Assembly: GCA_944472135.2 (NCBI GenBank)
Contig: CALYDD020000419.1
Span: 1 to 64,000 of the forward strand
DNA length: 64,000 nt
Direction of reading: 5' to 3'
From: Trichobilharzia regenti
Taxonomy: Eukaryota > Platyhelminthes > Trematoda > Strigeidida > Schistosomatidae
Below, piece after piece: positions 46,106 through 55,989 of the stretch. The notes beneath the pieces are model-generated. The model ran no database searches. It worked only from the letters and a program-made list of their open reading frames with translations, and was not told where the DNA came from. The stretch's first letter is position 1, and every line of letters begins with the position of its first letter. The position numbers were made by a program, and so were the translations under genes.

Positions 46106-46395
46106 GGTTTTCCCGTCGATTGATTGGACTGAAGTGCTTGGTCTCAGATGCACATGTCGGCTTCTTGTGCAGGATTAGAATTTAATCGGTGGAATCCATG
46201 ATACGCATTTCGTCCTATTTGAGACTCGTCAGCTGGATGTCCCTGCATTCCGCAGTGAGTCAGTGATGATTTTCCCACCGAGGCTAGAACTCAGTGTCCA
46301 TAGTTTCAAACGCCAAAGCATTATCGGCTAGATCAAGCACTTCAGTCCAATCAATCGACGGGAAAATCTAAAATTGAATTAAATAATTAATATGA
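46106..46395. repeat. SMalpha SINE, minus copy plus sense 3' tail
   Basis: The minus copy (46106-46334) has tail (CCCGTCGATTGATTGGAC), hammerhead, box B region and part of the head. It is truncated near GCATTATCGG and joined to a second 3' tail in plus orientation (46334-46388: CAGTCCAATCAATCGACGGG). Confidence 0.7.
46185..46245 (-). ncRNA. Hammerhead ribozyme (SMalpha)
   Basis: Minus strand: CCAG, CTGACGA (46226-46232), stem II GTCTCAAATAGGAC, GAAA (46208-46211), TGCGTATC and GGATTCC. It is nearly identical to the published schistosome hammerhead, whose core is CUGANGA with stem II GUCC/GGAC and a very short stem III. Predicted cleavage is after ATC. Confidence 0.8.
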
Positions 46396-46612
46396 CCCGT
46401 TGCACCAGAAGTGGCTCTCTTGTGGCCGAAGTGGTCTAGTGGATAACGACGCTTCGGCGTTTGAAACTATGGGAACTGGGTCTGAGCCTCGGTGGGAACA
46501 TCATGTTCACTCACTGTGGAATGCAGGTACATCCACTAGCTGACGAGTCCCAAGTGGGACGAAATGCGCATTATCCTGGATTCCATTGCTAGCCACCACC
46601 CACCATTTAAAA
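46389..46612 (+). repeat. SMalpha SINE, plus copy
   Basis: Starts AATATGACCCGTTGCACC, with box A TGGTCTAGTGGATAAC, a degraded box B (GGGTCTGAGCC), the hammerhead, and TTCCATTGCTAGCCACCAC. It lacks the 3' tail seen in the intact copy at 59470-59800. Confidence 0.8.
46525..46590 (+). ncRNA. Hammerhead ribozyme (SMalpha)
   Basis: CTGACGA at 46540-46546, a perfect stem II GTCCC-AAGT-GGGAC, GAAA at 46561-46564, TGCGCATTATC, then CTGGATTCC. All core nucleotides are intact; this is the best-preserved ribozyme in the window. Confidence 0.88.
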
Positions 46613-47189
46613 AGGAGACGGGACTGGAACGAATTATAGATTCGTTCTAAACGAACTGACATCATATCAACAAGTTCACGAAGTATGTTTTGTCGAAAAA
46701 ATTAACACAGGTGGAATAAAAAGCCAAAAGCATTTGGAGGAAAAAGTAATTTACTTTCTAAGCGACGAGAATAACCAACGGTAAAATTTGATTACATAAT
46801 AAGGAATAAATAGATTTTGAAGGGGTTTCGCGGTTGACAGGTGTCTCTTAGATTAAAAGAACTTCACAATGTGCACCATATTTTGTTATGAACATTTAGA
46901 GAGGAAGGTTTATTTTCCCTGACAGTGTACTTCAAAACTTTATAATCAACATCTATATGAGGATCGCATATGTCAAGTGACACATAACCTACATCTTAGA
47001 GAAGCATTCATACGAACTGTGATCAGGATTTGACCGAATAGTTCCAAAATATTCCGGCGCTGAGTGAAAAGTAGACATTTGTAAAAAAAATCTCAGCGAT
47101 TAATTTACCTGCCGAACGAAAAGTTGGAATTAATCATTTCCATTTCGCTAAGATTTTACAAATGTAATTCTTACAAATATCTTAGAGAG
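46613..47189. other. No gene recognised; one short inverted repeat
   Basis: An imperfect inverted repeat at 47068-47167 (ACATTTGTAAAA with TTTTACAAATGT, then a TCTCAGCGATTAAT-like inner part) can form a stem of about 25 bp. Confidence 0.45.
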
Positions 47190-48085
47190 GCGTTTGAAGT
47201 GAAGGCAGGAGTAAGACAAGGCTGTCTGCCTAGTATAACCGATGATATTTCTGAATGTGGTGGTTCTCTGACTGATGTCACCTCATAATGAAATCCTTCA
47301 TCCAGTCAAACTGAATCCCTACAAAAACCAATACTTGAAAATTAATCTGATGCTCACTAGCAACTGGCCCTATTCAGGCAGTTAACCTGGGGTTCTAGTG
47401 GGAAGCCGTGACTAGCAGGGTACAGCAGTTTGAAGATAAGGCAGTAACTCATCGAAAAAGACATTGCCAAATGGTCGTGCTATATCGTGAGTTGGCAGAG
47501 GTTAGAATTCATTGGCTGGTCATTAGATCGGGTCCCAGTGGCTCAATGTTCTACGAGCCAGCTCGCCTTGTAACCAGAAGGTTATGGGTTCGAACTCAGG
47601 TGGGTGCGTACTGACGAAGAGTCTCAAACTACAGCGAAACAACTGTCCAGTACTCCCAGGTTCTCCAATGGTTCTGTAACCAATGCCAGCTCATGATGAA
47701 ATCCTCCGTGCAATCAAACAAAATCCCTACAAAATCAATACTCGAGAATGGATTGTGCAAAAAACGATGAGAAGTGAGAAGACAGACATATGTTGGACTG
47801 ACAGGAAGTGTCTAAAAGATCTGGAATTTTACAGATGAATATTGAACATCATAAAAACTCGAAAACCTACAGGCAAAGATCAATGAGTTGTGAGAAGAAG
47901 CATCAAAGACAAGATTTTATGTGGACATAAAGAAGACACATGTGATGCAGATACTTGACCATCAACAACAAGCAGCGGTCACCATCGATGGGAGAAAATT
48001 GAAGGAAGTCACCGCCTTCATTCACATTTTGGGGTAGCACTATCTCAACTGCATATAGTACAGATGAGGACACCAAAGTGAATAA
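47190..48085 (+). repeat. R2 (RTE-like) fragment split by S2 SINEs
   Basis: 47190-47260 encodes EAFEVKAGVRQGCLP (RT motif B). The element resumes at 47740 with IVQKTMRSEKTDICWTDRK and VTIDGRKLKEVTAFIH. Between them lie an S2 3' end (about 47265-47350) and an S2 copy (about 47400-47735) with AGCCAGCTCGCCTTGTAACC and box B GGGTTCGAACTC. R2 is a second RTE-like family, distinct from R1 in its palm sequence (compare 55990-57419). Dead copy. Confidence 0.75.
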
Positions 48086-48336
48086 TAATAATAACAGTGA
48101 GTTTGTTTCAAACAGTACTATCGATTCAGTTTAGAAATTTTAGCATGTTATAGATTATTGACTATAATGTTCTGTTAATATAACGGCATAGTGAGGGGAA
48201 ATACAAAATTAACACTTATAACAGCTATGGTCACACTTATGAAAAAAATAAACAAAAACAAAAAAATTGAGAGTATTGTAAATATAAGAAGTACAATAAC
48301 AATGAAGGTTGTTGTTAAAAGGGTGAAGGAAATGGT
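48086..48336. other. No feature recognised
   Basis: A+T-rich; lies downstream of the minus-strand exon that ends at 48337. Confidence 0.4.
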
Positions 48337-48719
48337 TTATTTAATAGTGCAAAGAAGGTCAGTTAGTTCATGCCTGACACTATTTTCATCACACAAAGTA
48401 CGTGCCAAATATGGTATAGTGGGATTTTTATGCTTAAACGTAGGTGTATAAAGTATTCTGAAAAGACTTCTTGTTTTATCTGAGGAGGAAACACAAGGTT
48501 GGAGCTGTGGTCTCGGCAGTGGATGCTCACAGTCTGACGAAATTCCTTTGGCAAATTTGTTGCATAAAATGAAGTGCCAGTCAATGACAATGTCAACGAT
48601 ATGGTCCAACAGAATTCCACTCGCCCTACTGACAGTCGTCAGAGTTCTACGGAATGTGTGTGACATACTGTTTATTAAGCTATCCAGGAAAGAATAGGTG
48701 AGATGCACGAGTTGACAGA
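48337..48719 (-). CDS. Terminal coding exon of an unrecognised gene
   Basis: The minus-strand exon begins after a strong acceptor (CTCCTCTTACAG, exon from 48719) and stays open for 127 codons to TAA at 48337. The stop lies inside an AATAAA (ATTAAATAAACC). The peptide looks like a folded protein, with a helical hydrophobic stretch (GILLDHIVDIVIDWHFILC) and a mixed C terminus (NPTIPYLARTLCDENSVRHE). It matches none of the transposon families here and I do not recognise it. Upstream exons would lie beyond the PLE cluster, in which case that 4-kb cluster sits in an intron. Confidence 0.5.
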
Positions 48720-48744
48720 CTGTAAGAGGAGACGTTGGTTAAGT

Positions 48745-48895
48745 TATGCCTTGTAACCAGAAGGTCCTGGGTTCGAACCCCGGTGGGTGCGTACTGTTGA
48801 AAAGTCCCAAACTAGGATGAAGCAGCTGTCCAGTACTTTCAGGTTTTCTAGTGGTTCTCTAGCTGATGTCACCTCATCATGAAATACTCCATGAA
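48745..48895 (+). repeat. S2 SINE
   Basis: GCCTTGTAACCAGAAGGTCC, box B GGGTTCGAACCCC, GGTGGGTGCGTACTG, and a body ending GATGTCACCTCATCATGAAA. The 5' part is truncated. It lies about 20 bp outside the acceptor of the minus-strand exon. Confidence 0.75.
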
Positions 48896-49130
48896 TTAAC
48901 ATCAATCTTATGGTTCACCTCGATTAGATGTTTAGCTATAGACGAAGTTGGTAGTCCGACACCTGCGTCTATTGTATTTCCACAATTTATTTGGTTTTCT
49001 AACCATTTCGGGATATGCTCGCTGTCCCATCCTCACATGCAAAGCACAATTACTCCTCCCTATGCATATCTGTGTTCCCCCCCACCACACACACACGAAA
49101 TTGGTAAATAGTGTGGGATGTGACATAATC
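48896..49130 (-). repeat. PLE fragment (end of GIY-YIG domain)
   Basis: The minus strand reads a peptide like the C-terminal GIY-YIG region of the PLE at 49478-50652 (PEMVRKPNKLW; SSIAKHLIEVNHKIDVNS). It is broken by frameshifts. Confidence 0.6.
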
Positions 49131-49477
49131 ACTTGGACGTCTTAGTCAGGCGAACAACTACAGGAGAATTAGAAACTCAAGTTTATAGGAAATCAACTCA
49201 CACAGACCAAATACTGAATTACAACAGCAACAACCCAATAGCACACAAAAGGAACTGCATACAAACACTATTCAAGAGAGCAAGGACTCACTGCAGCACT
49301 CCCACCTTAAGAAAAATTGAAGAAAAGTATCTCATGGACGTCTTCCAAAAGAATGGATATCCCCGGAATTTCATCAAGAGACATATACCCCCAAGCCAAC
49401 CTACCAAAACAAAAGCCACCAAGGAAAACACAAAGAAAATCGAACAAGGCATTAAGAAGACAAATTTCGCGAGATGA
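49131..49477 (+). pseudogene. PLE reverse transcriptase, thumb region (first half of split copy)
   Basis: The open frame 49133-49477 reads VYRKSTHTDQILNYNSN, CIQTLFKRARTHCSTP and KNGYPRNFIKRHI, the conserved block after the RT palm in PLEs. The copy stops at 49477, where another PLE is inserted antisense, and continues at 50648. Confidence 0.8.
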
Positions 49478-50652
49478 TATCATTTCGTAGTTTCTTTACA
49501 ACCGCTTTACAACTAACATGGTTAACAATGATAAAATAAAGTTCATGAAAATTACTCAGTTAAATAAAAACAAAAGTACATACTAATGACCAATCATATT
49601 AAGATAGGTCATGCAGTCCAGGGTAGGCGAAGATTGAAGTCTATTGCTTTTTGTACACACAGTTTAGGCTGTATGTGATTAATCCAAAGTGCTTCCATCA
49701 CCTTCAATAACCTTGAATTAGAGTTATGTGAAATAATTGTGAAACAGTCATTAATATTGATTTTGTGACCAGACATTAATAAGTGTTTTGCAATGGATGA
49801 TGCTGGATTTCTATTAAGATTAATCGCGTTGGGATTTTCGATATGGTTTACTAGCCATTTTGGAATATGTTCTTTTCGACGACATTGGAACATTCTGTTG
49901 GTTCTACCTATATAGGTGTCACCGCAGCTGCAGGTGAACTTGTAGATACAGTCCGAAGTAGAGTCCACAGAATTTCGTCCTTTAATCGTAGGAACAGGGA
50001 TCGAAAATGTTCGGCAAGTGAGAAAAAGAGATGCGGCGTAGAATGTGCGTTTGATGGCTGATCGAAGTCTTTGAGTTGTCAACTGCATAATCTGGTCGCC
50101 CTTGAATGGTAGATTAATAAAGATGGCTTTCTTTGGTACAGAAGCTGTCTTTTCGAGATGTGGTTTTTCTTTGCTGTGACAAGTGATAAAGCTCTCCGGA
50201 TAACCATTGGCTAATAAAACTGAATGTACATGTCGAAGCTCATCCATCAGTGTGTCACTCGTGCATATTTTTCGGGCCCTTGAGAACAAACATTTCACTA
50301 GGGAACGTTTATACTGGATAGGAACAAAACTGGTAAAATGAAGATATTGTCCAGTCCATGTTTGTTTACGAAAAATAGAGCGCTGAATCGTTCCATCATT
50401 TCTCCTAGTCATAGTAATATCCAGGAAACCAAGTTTGTTATTCGATTCTAGTTCGGAAGTCACTCGAATATTTGGATGAATATGATTAAATAGAGTAATG
50501 AAGTTATCAATAGATTCACTATTATTACCAATAATAAGAGTATCATCTACATAACGTTTATACAGCATAAATCCTCCAAGCATACCTTGCATTTGTTTCT
50601 CTAATTTCGACATAAATATATCTGCTAACAGGGGCCCCAGGGGCCTTACCAT
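49478..50652 (-). mobile_element. Penelope-like element with intact RT/GIY-YIG frame, 5'-truncated
   Basis: The open frame 49609-50652 (347 aa) covers the end of the RT and the endonuclease. Seen: PLGPLLADIFM, KRYVDDTLII (catalytic YVDD at residues 33-36), LGFLDI, FRKQTWTGQYLHF (after palm), and a C-terminal GIY-YIG domain with YKFTCSCGDTYIGRTNR followed by RRKEHIPKW. The N-terminal part of RT is missing. It interrupts a plus-strand PLE (49131-49477 and 50648-51250). It differs in sequence from the PLE family at 23.3 and 61 kb. The surviving frame has no stops, so it is fairly young. Confidence 0.88.
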
Positions 50653-51250
50653 ATATAAAGGATATCTCAGAAATCACTACAAGACTCTTCAAACCTTTAG
50701 GAATTGACGTCGTACACAAACCAACAAAGTCGCTGCACTCAATTCTATGTCAACCAAAAGACTCAACAGCAAAAGAAGACAAAACCAACATCATCTACAA
50801 AATAAACTGTAACAACTGTGAAAAACACTACATTGGCCAAAGCGGACGTCCCCTTCGTCTTCGTATCCACGAACATAAGCTAGCCGTCAAAAGACATGAT
50901 ATACACTCCCTCATTTCACTACACACAGACAACCACGGACATCAATTCGACTGGGACAACGTTCAAATATTAGACAAAGGAAATAACAAGAATGCTAGAG
51001 AATTTTTAGAAGCCTGGTATTCCAGTGAATCATCAATCAATAGACACATCGAGATAGACAAAATTTATCAACCAATAAGAAAGAAACTTCACACACGATG
51101 GGTCAAAGTTCAAGTCACAGAAACAATCAGTTCCAACACAAGTAACCTAGAAGGTGTGGAAACACACATAAACAACCAATCACGTGGAGAAACCTAAAAG
51201 CTCACTTCAATTTGAAGTATGCGCTGAAGATGTCACCCAGTAAGGTGATG
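50648..51250 (+). pseudogene. PLE endonuclease half (second half of split copy)
   Basis: Reads LPYIKDISEITTRLFKPLG, then a GIY-YIG domain: IIYKINCNNCEKHYIGQSGR, RIHEHKLAVKRHD, HGHQFDWDNVQILDKGN and NKNAREFLEAW. It ends near 51230 with CTGAAGATGTC and GATGAAAGC, a segment shared with PLE ends at 58.7 and 59.95 kb. Relative to 49477 the coding order is continuous, showing one ancestral copy split by the antisense PLE. Confidence 0.82.
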
Positions 51251-51309
51251 AAAGCTTCGCAAACTAACCATCCAGCTCAGAGAACAAAACCACATCAAAA
51301 TACGTTGAA

Positions 51310-51660
51310 TCCTCTTAAATAGACATTTCACCAAGCCTCTCTTATACTGTAATGGACAGAAACTGTGAAAATTAAGGTATTGCCCTGTCCAAGTGGGCTT
51401 TCTGTAAATTGATCTTCATATTGAAACATCATCTCTTCAACTCAGAAGTATGTCTAAAAATGCCAGTTGGTTGAGACTTTCTTCCTCGCATGTAAGACTT
51501 ACATGATTCTGTAGTATGGAGTTAAGTCTGTCTAATAGACGACTTGCATCTTCATGATCGTCACACATCAAAATGACATGATCTACATATCTCCTATAGA
51601 AGGGCAATTTAGAAATTAAATCTAGGGACAAGTTCTCAGCATAAGACATGTAGACGTCCG
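51310..51660 (-). repeat. PLE RT fragment with altered catalytic motif
   Basis: The minus-strand frame 51437-51649 reads LISKLPFYRRYVDHVILMC, where the catalytic YVDD is YVDH, then VSLTCEEESLNQLAFLDILL. Downstream pieces near 51330-51430 read as the next PLE block. Dead fragment. Confidence 0.72.
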
Positions 51661-52025
51661 CTTAATTTTTTCATATATATATTGACTTGATAAGTAAATG
51701 TGTGGTGGATCAGATTGCTGTTGGAAACGTAGATGGTGCAAATACACCACGTCACATCACACATTTTTCAGATAATCTCCATCTTCTAATCCAACCCTAT
51801 TCAAATTTTTAATTGTTTTGGACGAATCATGTTCAAAATATCATCCAGTCTGAATAATATCGTCATACTATCTGTTATATTGACAAATGGAGAAAATCAA
51901 CATGAAGTTAAGCTCTACACAGTGGTTTAAAAGTTATAATGTGTATGTTTTTTATCACTGTTATGTGTACGATAACTGAAGGTTAGTCAGCAGTGGATTA
52001 TAATGCTGTTTATGTATTTTGTCTT
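51661..52025. other. No feature recognised
   Basis: A+T-rich spacer between the PLE fragment and the R2 fragment. Confidence 0.4.
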
Positions 52026-52228
52026 TATAGACTTTTAGAAGGCCTTCGACAGCGAAGTAATTTGGAAACTACTCGAGTACTACGGCGTACCTCAAATATT
52101 CATCAACCTTATTCAACAGCTGTACGACAACGGCACATGTCAAGTGATCCACAACGGAAAACTCAGTGAGGCGTTTGGAGTAAACACAGGATTCAGACAA
52201 GGGTGCTTATTATCACCAATGATATTCC
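52026..52228 (+). repeat. R2 (RTE-like) RT palm fragment
   Basis: Reads (K)AFDSEVIWKLLEYYGVPQIF, LIQQLYDNGTCQVIHNGKLS and GFRQGCLLSPMIFLI, motifs A and B of the R2 RT. Near the start a gap removes the residues between motif A and EVIW. It abuts a PLE at 52229 with no spacer. Confidence 0.75.
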
Positions 52229-53105
52229 TAATTGTGCTATGGGATCACCATTGTCTCCGCTAGTCGCCAATCTGTTTATGCACTCATTAGAATCAAATGC
52301 TATTATGAAATGTTCCTCTAAGAACGGGGTTAAAGTACTTGGATGATACCTTCGTCATAACCATACGCAGCTTGTTGAATGAACTTTTTCATTTAATAAA
52401 CAGTATGTCAGAAACCATTAAGTTTTCCGAAGAGGTTGAATCTGACGAGAATGATTTGGCATTGCTGGAAAGAAAACCAGACGGTAAACTTTAAATAAAC
52501 ATTTACAGAAAGCCGACACATTCAGACAGATACTTAGATTAATTTTCAGGACATCCCTTTACCACCAAAGTAACTGTGGCCACGAATCTGATTAACAGAG
52601 ACAAACGTCTAGTTACTGAGGAGGAAGAGATCAGCAGGGAACTAAAATTGGTTCAGACTACTCTTAAATCAAATAATTATCCCAAAGCCTTCATAAAGAG
52701 ATATTTGAAATGTGAAGATAGGGATGAATCGAAACCTGTTGCTAAGGCTTGGGTTAGTATAGTGGTGATTCCTTACTGAAAAGAAGCATCGGATAAGATA
52801 AAGTGAATCCTTAACGATCATGACATAAAGGTGTATTTTCCTGAAACGGACACCTTACGCTCGTGACTGGTGAAGGTTAAGGATCAATTGTGGAGACTGT
52901 TACGCCGTAAATGTAGAAGAAACTTTCAGACAGGTAAATATAAGAGTGAAAGAGCATAAACAATGTGAAAAAGTGGTTCCAACGACCTTCGCAGACTTAA
53001 AGATGCTAGAAAACAGATCACCGATTGCATTGCATTCGATAGAAATGGGACACAAAATCGATTTTGATAGGACTAAGGTTCGACACAAAGGTTTCGGTTG
53101 GTAAA
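52229..53105 (+). pseudogene. PLE copy fused to R2, decayed
   Basis: Directly after R2, frames read GSPLSPLVANLFMHSLESNA (start of the PLE RT palm), LDDTFV (the xxDD block), IYRKPTHSDRYL, NYPKAFIKRYLKCE, and finally a GIY-YIG-like end with GETFRQVNIRVKEHKQCEK-type residues and PIALHSIEMGHKIDFD. Several stops and shifts. Confidence 0.72.
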
Positions 53106-53165
53106 AAGAAAGACCAGCTGTAGAAGCTCTATATAAATCGGTGAATCACAACAGTTTGAATATAC

Positions 53166-53769
53166 TGTCTGTCTGTCTGTTTTCGACATAGAACTTTGCA
53201 CAAATGTGCGGAAGTTCAAGTCGCCACATTCCGTGTAGCACGCGAAGCAAGAGAAGAAAGTACAAGAAAAGCATAATAGAAACAGTGAGGAGAGGTGTGA
53301 GACAAAGGAGTAATAAAGAAATACAAAACAGTTTCATTGAAGATCATAAGTCACAAGGAGTGGATGCATCTGCGATAGCCACTGAGAACGATTTTGAGCC
53401 ATGTCACCAATTGTTTCCAACCATAGATTTTTACCGTCCCGAGGACCCCAGCCTGGAAGTCTACACCTTCCTACGTGGCTAAGACCAACTGTTGTGGATT
53501 TCATTGACTGATGCCAAGTTTTTGTTTGACCGCCGCTAGCTTTTTTCCAGCCTGACCCTATATCCGCTAACATTGCTCGTCGAGGGAGGCGATGGCTTGG
53601 CATACGTAACACATGTCCTAACCATCTCAGTCGATGTAGCTTCACGACTTCGTCGATTGATTTCCCCTGTTTACCTAGAACTCTACGCCTAACCTCCATG
53701 TTGCTCACCTTATTATGCCACTTTACACGGGAAATAGAACGCAGGCACGTATGATCAAAGACAGCTAGG
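53166..53769 (-). mobile_element. R1 (RTE-like) element, 5'-truncated
   Basis: A 604-bp 3' fragment with the GACA-type tail at its low-coordinate end (CTGTCTGTCTGTCTG on the plus strand). It is flanked by TGAATATAC at 53157-53165 and 53770-53778 (9-bp TSD). The ORF tail is intact (open frame 53334-53780: [37 protein letters not shown]). Very close to the copies at 10866 and 42507. Confidence 0.9.
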
Positions 53770-53778
53770 TGAATATAC

Positions 53779-54094
53779 ACAAAGATATGATTTTAGCTTG
53801 TCCGGATATGTATCACTAATCAATCATACTCATACTTTATCTAAATTCCCGACTGTCTACGTCTTCTTATAGACAGGCTACCAAATGATTTACAATTGTT
53901 TCCCCAGGCATACAAAACACACACACGCCCACACACTATTGTATACCGGATATACAAATATATGTTTTTCAGATTCAATTTTCCTATGACCATGAACTTT
54001 TAGTCGGACGTAATCTGATGTAAAAGTACACACTGTTTACAATGTTGAACAAAAGTAGACTAATATTTGTAATTCTGACGAGTTTTGTTTATAA
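53779..54094. other. No feature recognised
   Basis: A+T-rich; a short CA-rich run near 53925. Confidence 0.4.
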
Positions 54095-54310
54095 GGATTA
54101 ATTTTGTTTTCACGAGTTTGACCACGGATTGATATCAGTTAGAGAACCATTGAAGAAAAAGCAGAGGGTAATGTCTTATCCTAGTTTGGGAATCATTGGC
54201 AGTACGCACTCACCTCAGTGGATGGGTTCGAACCCAAGACCTTCCGGTTACAAGGCAAGCTGGCTCGCATACCATTCAGTCATGTGGGAACCGATTCACT
54301 GGCTAACGCA
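54095..54310 (-). repeat. S2 SINE
   Basis: Minus strand: GAATGGTATGCGAGCC, TTGCCTTGTAACCGGAAGG, box B GGGTTCGAACCC, GTGCGTACTGCC, AATGATTCCCAAACTAGG and a 3' part near TTCTCTAACTGATATCAATC. The head resembles a tRNA with a TGT anticodon loop (CTTGTAA), an inference only. Confidence 0.75.
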
Positions 54311-54489
54311 TAAATTCTAACCTCTAATGGTTTGTGATTTTAGCGCCGTCGCAAGCTAAATCAAATCTCTGCTGTCAAACTCCACGAATTTGCCCGGGGT
54401 TCTAATGACACGTCCACCTACTAGGGGGTGAAGACAAATGCTCGCCGATAACATTGACTGGTTCCAGTTGCGCGAAAATCACGAATTGA

Positions 54490-54720
54490 TAGAAATTAGG
54501 ATTCATAGGCTGGCCAGTGAGTCAGGTCCCCGTGGCTGGATGGTCTACCATCTGACTTGCCTTGTAACCGCGAGGTCTTGTTTTCCAACTCCGGTCGTAG
54601 GTGCGTACTGAAGATCAGTCCGAAACAACTGCCCAGCACTATCTGCTGGTTTTAATGGTTCCCTAACTGGTATCTATATCCGACTGAATTTCAAACCATC
54701 CTCATGAGAAATGGATATTC
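54490..54720 (+). repeat. S2 SINE
   Basis: TGGATGGTCTACCATCTGAC, TTGCCTTGTAACCGCGAGG, a decayed box B, GGTGCGTACTGAAG and TTCCCTAACTGGTATC. The flanks at 54310-54490 and 54720-55020 hold nothing I recognise; 54727-54891 contains a 54-codon open stretch of unknown origin. Confidence 0.65.
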
Positions 54721-55019
54721 TTGAAACCTCAGTAGAAGATGTCTACACTCACATGAAACTACCAGCAGTTATGCGTACACAAAAACCACAAGAAAATACC
54801 AGTGTCGCCTATTGGAAAACACATAATAATGATATCAAAACAGCCTTCAAGATTATTCATAAAAATCGTCAGGGGTACATAATAAAATAGGATGAGGCGA
54901 TAGCAACATTGAAAAAAGGCTCACATTATGTGCATACAGAAACGACCTCTTGTAACCCCTAAACTAACTTGGTTATCCTTGTCCAGTTATAATACAAAGA
55001 TTCGTGTTAATCATGTGCA

Positions 55020-55220
55020 TCGGTGGCACAGTGCTAGAATATTCGCCCAGGGATTTATCCTCGGACGACGCACTCCTTTAGCTTTAACAAGAGTGGTAAA
55101 GTAGGTAGGTTGGGCATGAGACATTGGGAACCTCGTCACATAAAAATAAACCCCATTGCTACTGAAACTTCAAGGTCCCTATGTTCCACTGGGACGGGGA
55201 AACGTAAAGGAATAAAAAAC
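55020..55220 (+). repeat. S4 SINE
   Basis: A tRNA-like head (GTGGCACAGTGCTAGAATATTCGCC) is followed by TAGGTTGGGCATGAG, CATTGCTACTGAAACTTC and TGTTCCACTGGGACGGGG. Sense copy of the family seen inverted at 17590-17815. Confidence 0.6.
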
Positions 55221-55989
55221 ACAAAAAAGTAGTGAGACATTCATATAGTTATCTTCACTTGTAACTAAGAAGAAACTAGTGCAATGTTCAAAGTTCACTG
55301 TTATGGTGAGCTATCTACACAGAAGGTCAGCTGCAGTCCCAGCAGCTTAGGTATAATATCCCTGTCTGCACCAGTGGGTAGTATGACTTCCAACCAGCAA
55401 GAATCACAATAGTTTCTTCGAGGTACAAAAGTCTCGATAAGCACGAAACCAAGTTTCAAAAGACTCTCCTTAGCGCTTCCAGCCATCGATCTTATTCAAA
55501 TCTGAAAGACAAGTTATTCATCGAATTGTCACCTTTCAACTGTTTCTAGAATAGAAATATAATTAAGGGCGTTCAAAAATGGCGTAGTTTTGACGTGAAA
55601 GAAGCGTTCTCTGCTGTCGATAGAGAGGTCTTTTAGCTCTGTCTAGATGAGCAAAGAATTCCGGGAAAATATGTACTTCTTTTGAAGAAATTCAATTAGA
55701 ATTCATGCGACTTTAAAGTAATAATGAAGATTTGTATACTAAAAAGATGATAGTTATTGGTTTCCATCAGAAATATTTGGTGTCTTAAGTGTCATTTAAT
55801 ACAGCCATGTTTGACTTTGAAATCCCAGGAATTTATTTACTGTCATAGATATACGTCGATTACTACATTCAGGTAGATAATATATTCCTCTTAGATAGAC
55901 TGATCCCTTCAAAGGACTCTTGAATCGACCATCACCGGCAACTTGCCCAGAAATACCACCAACAACAACACCATACTCAGAACTGCTGA
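55221..55989 (+). other. Mostly unassigned; small R1-like RT relic at 55570-55700
   Basis: 55590-55700 reads VKEAFSAVDREVF and RIPGKYVLLLKKF, a decayed RT motif A region of R1 type. The rest shows no gene. Confidence 0.45.

Noticed and set aside
54070..54110. Hammerhead core (CTGACGAG)
   Set aside because: No GAAA or stem II follows; chance match.
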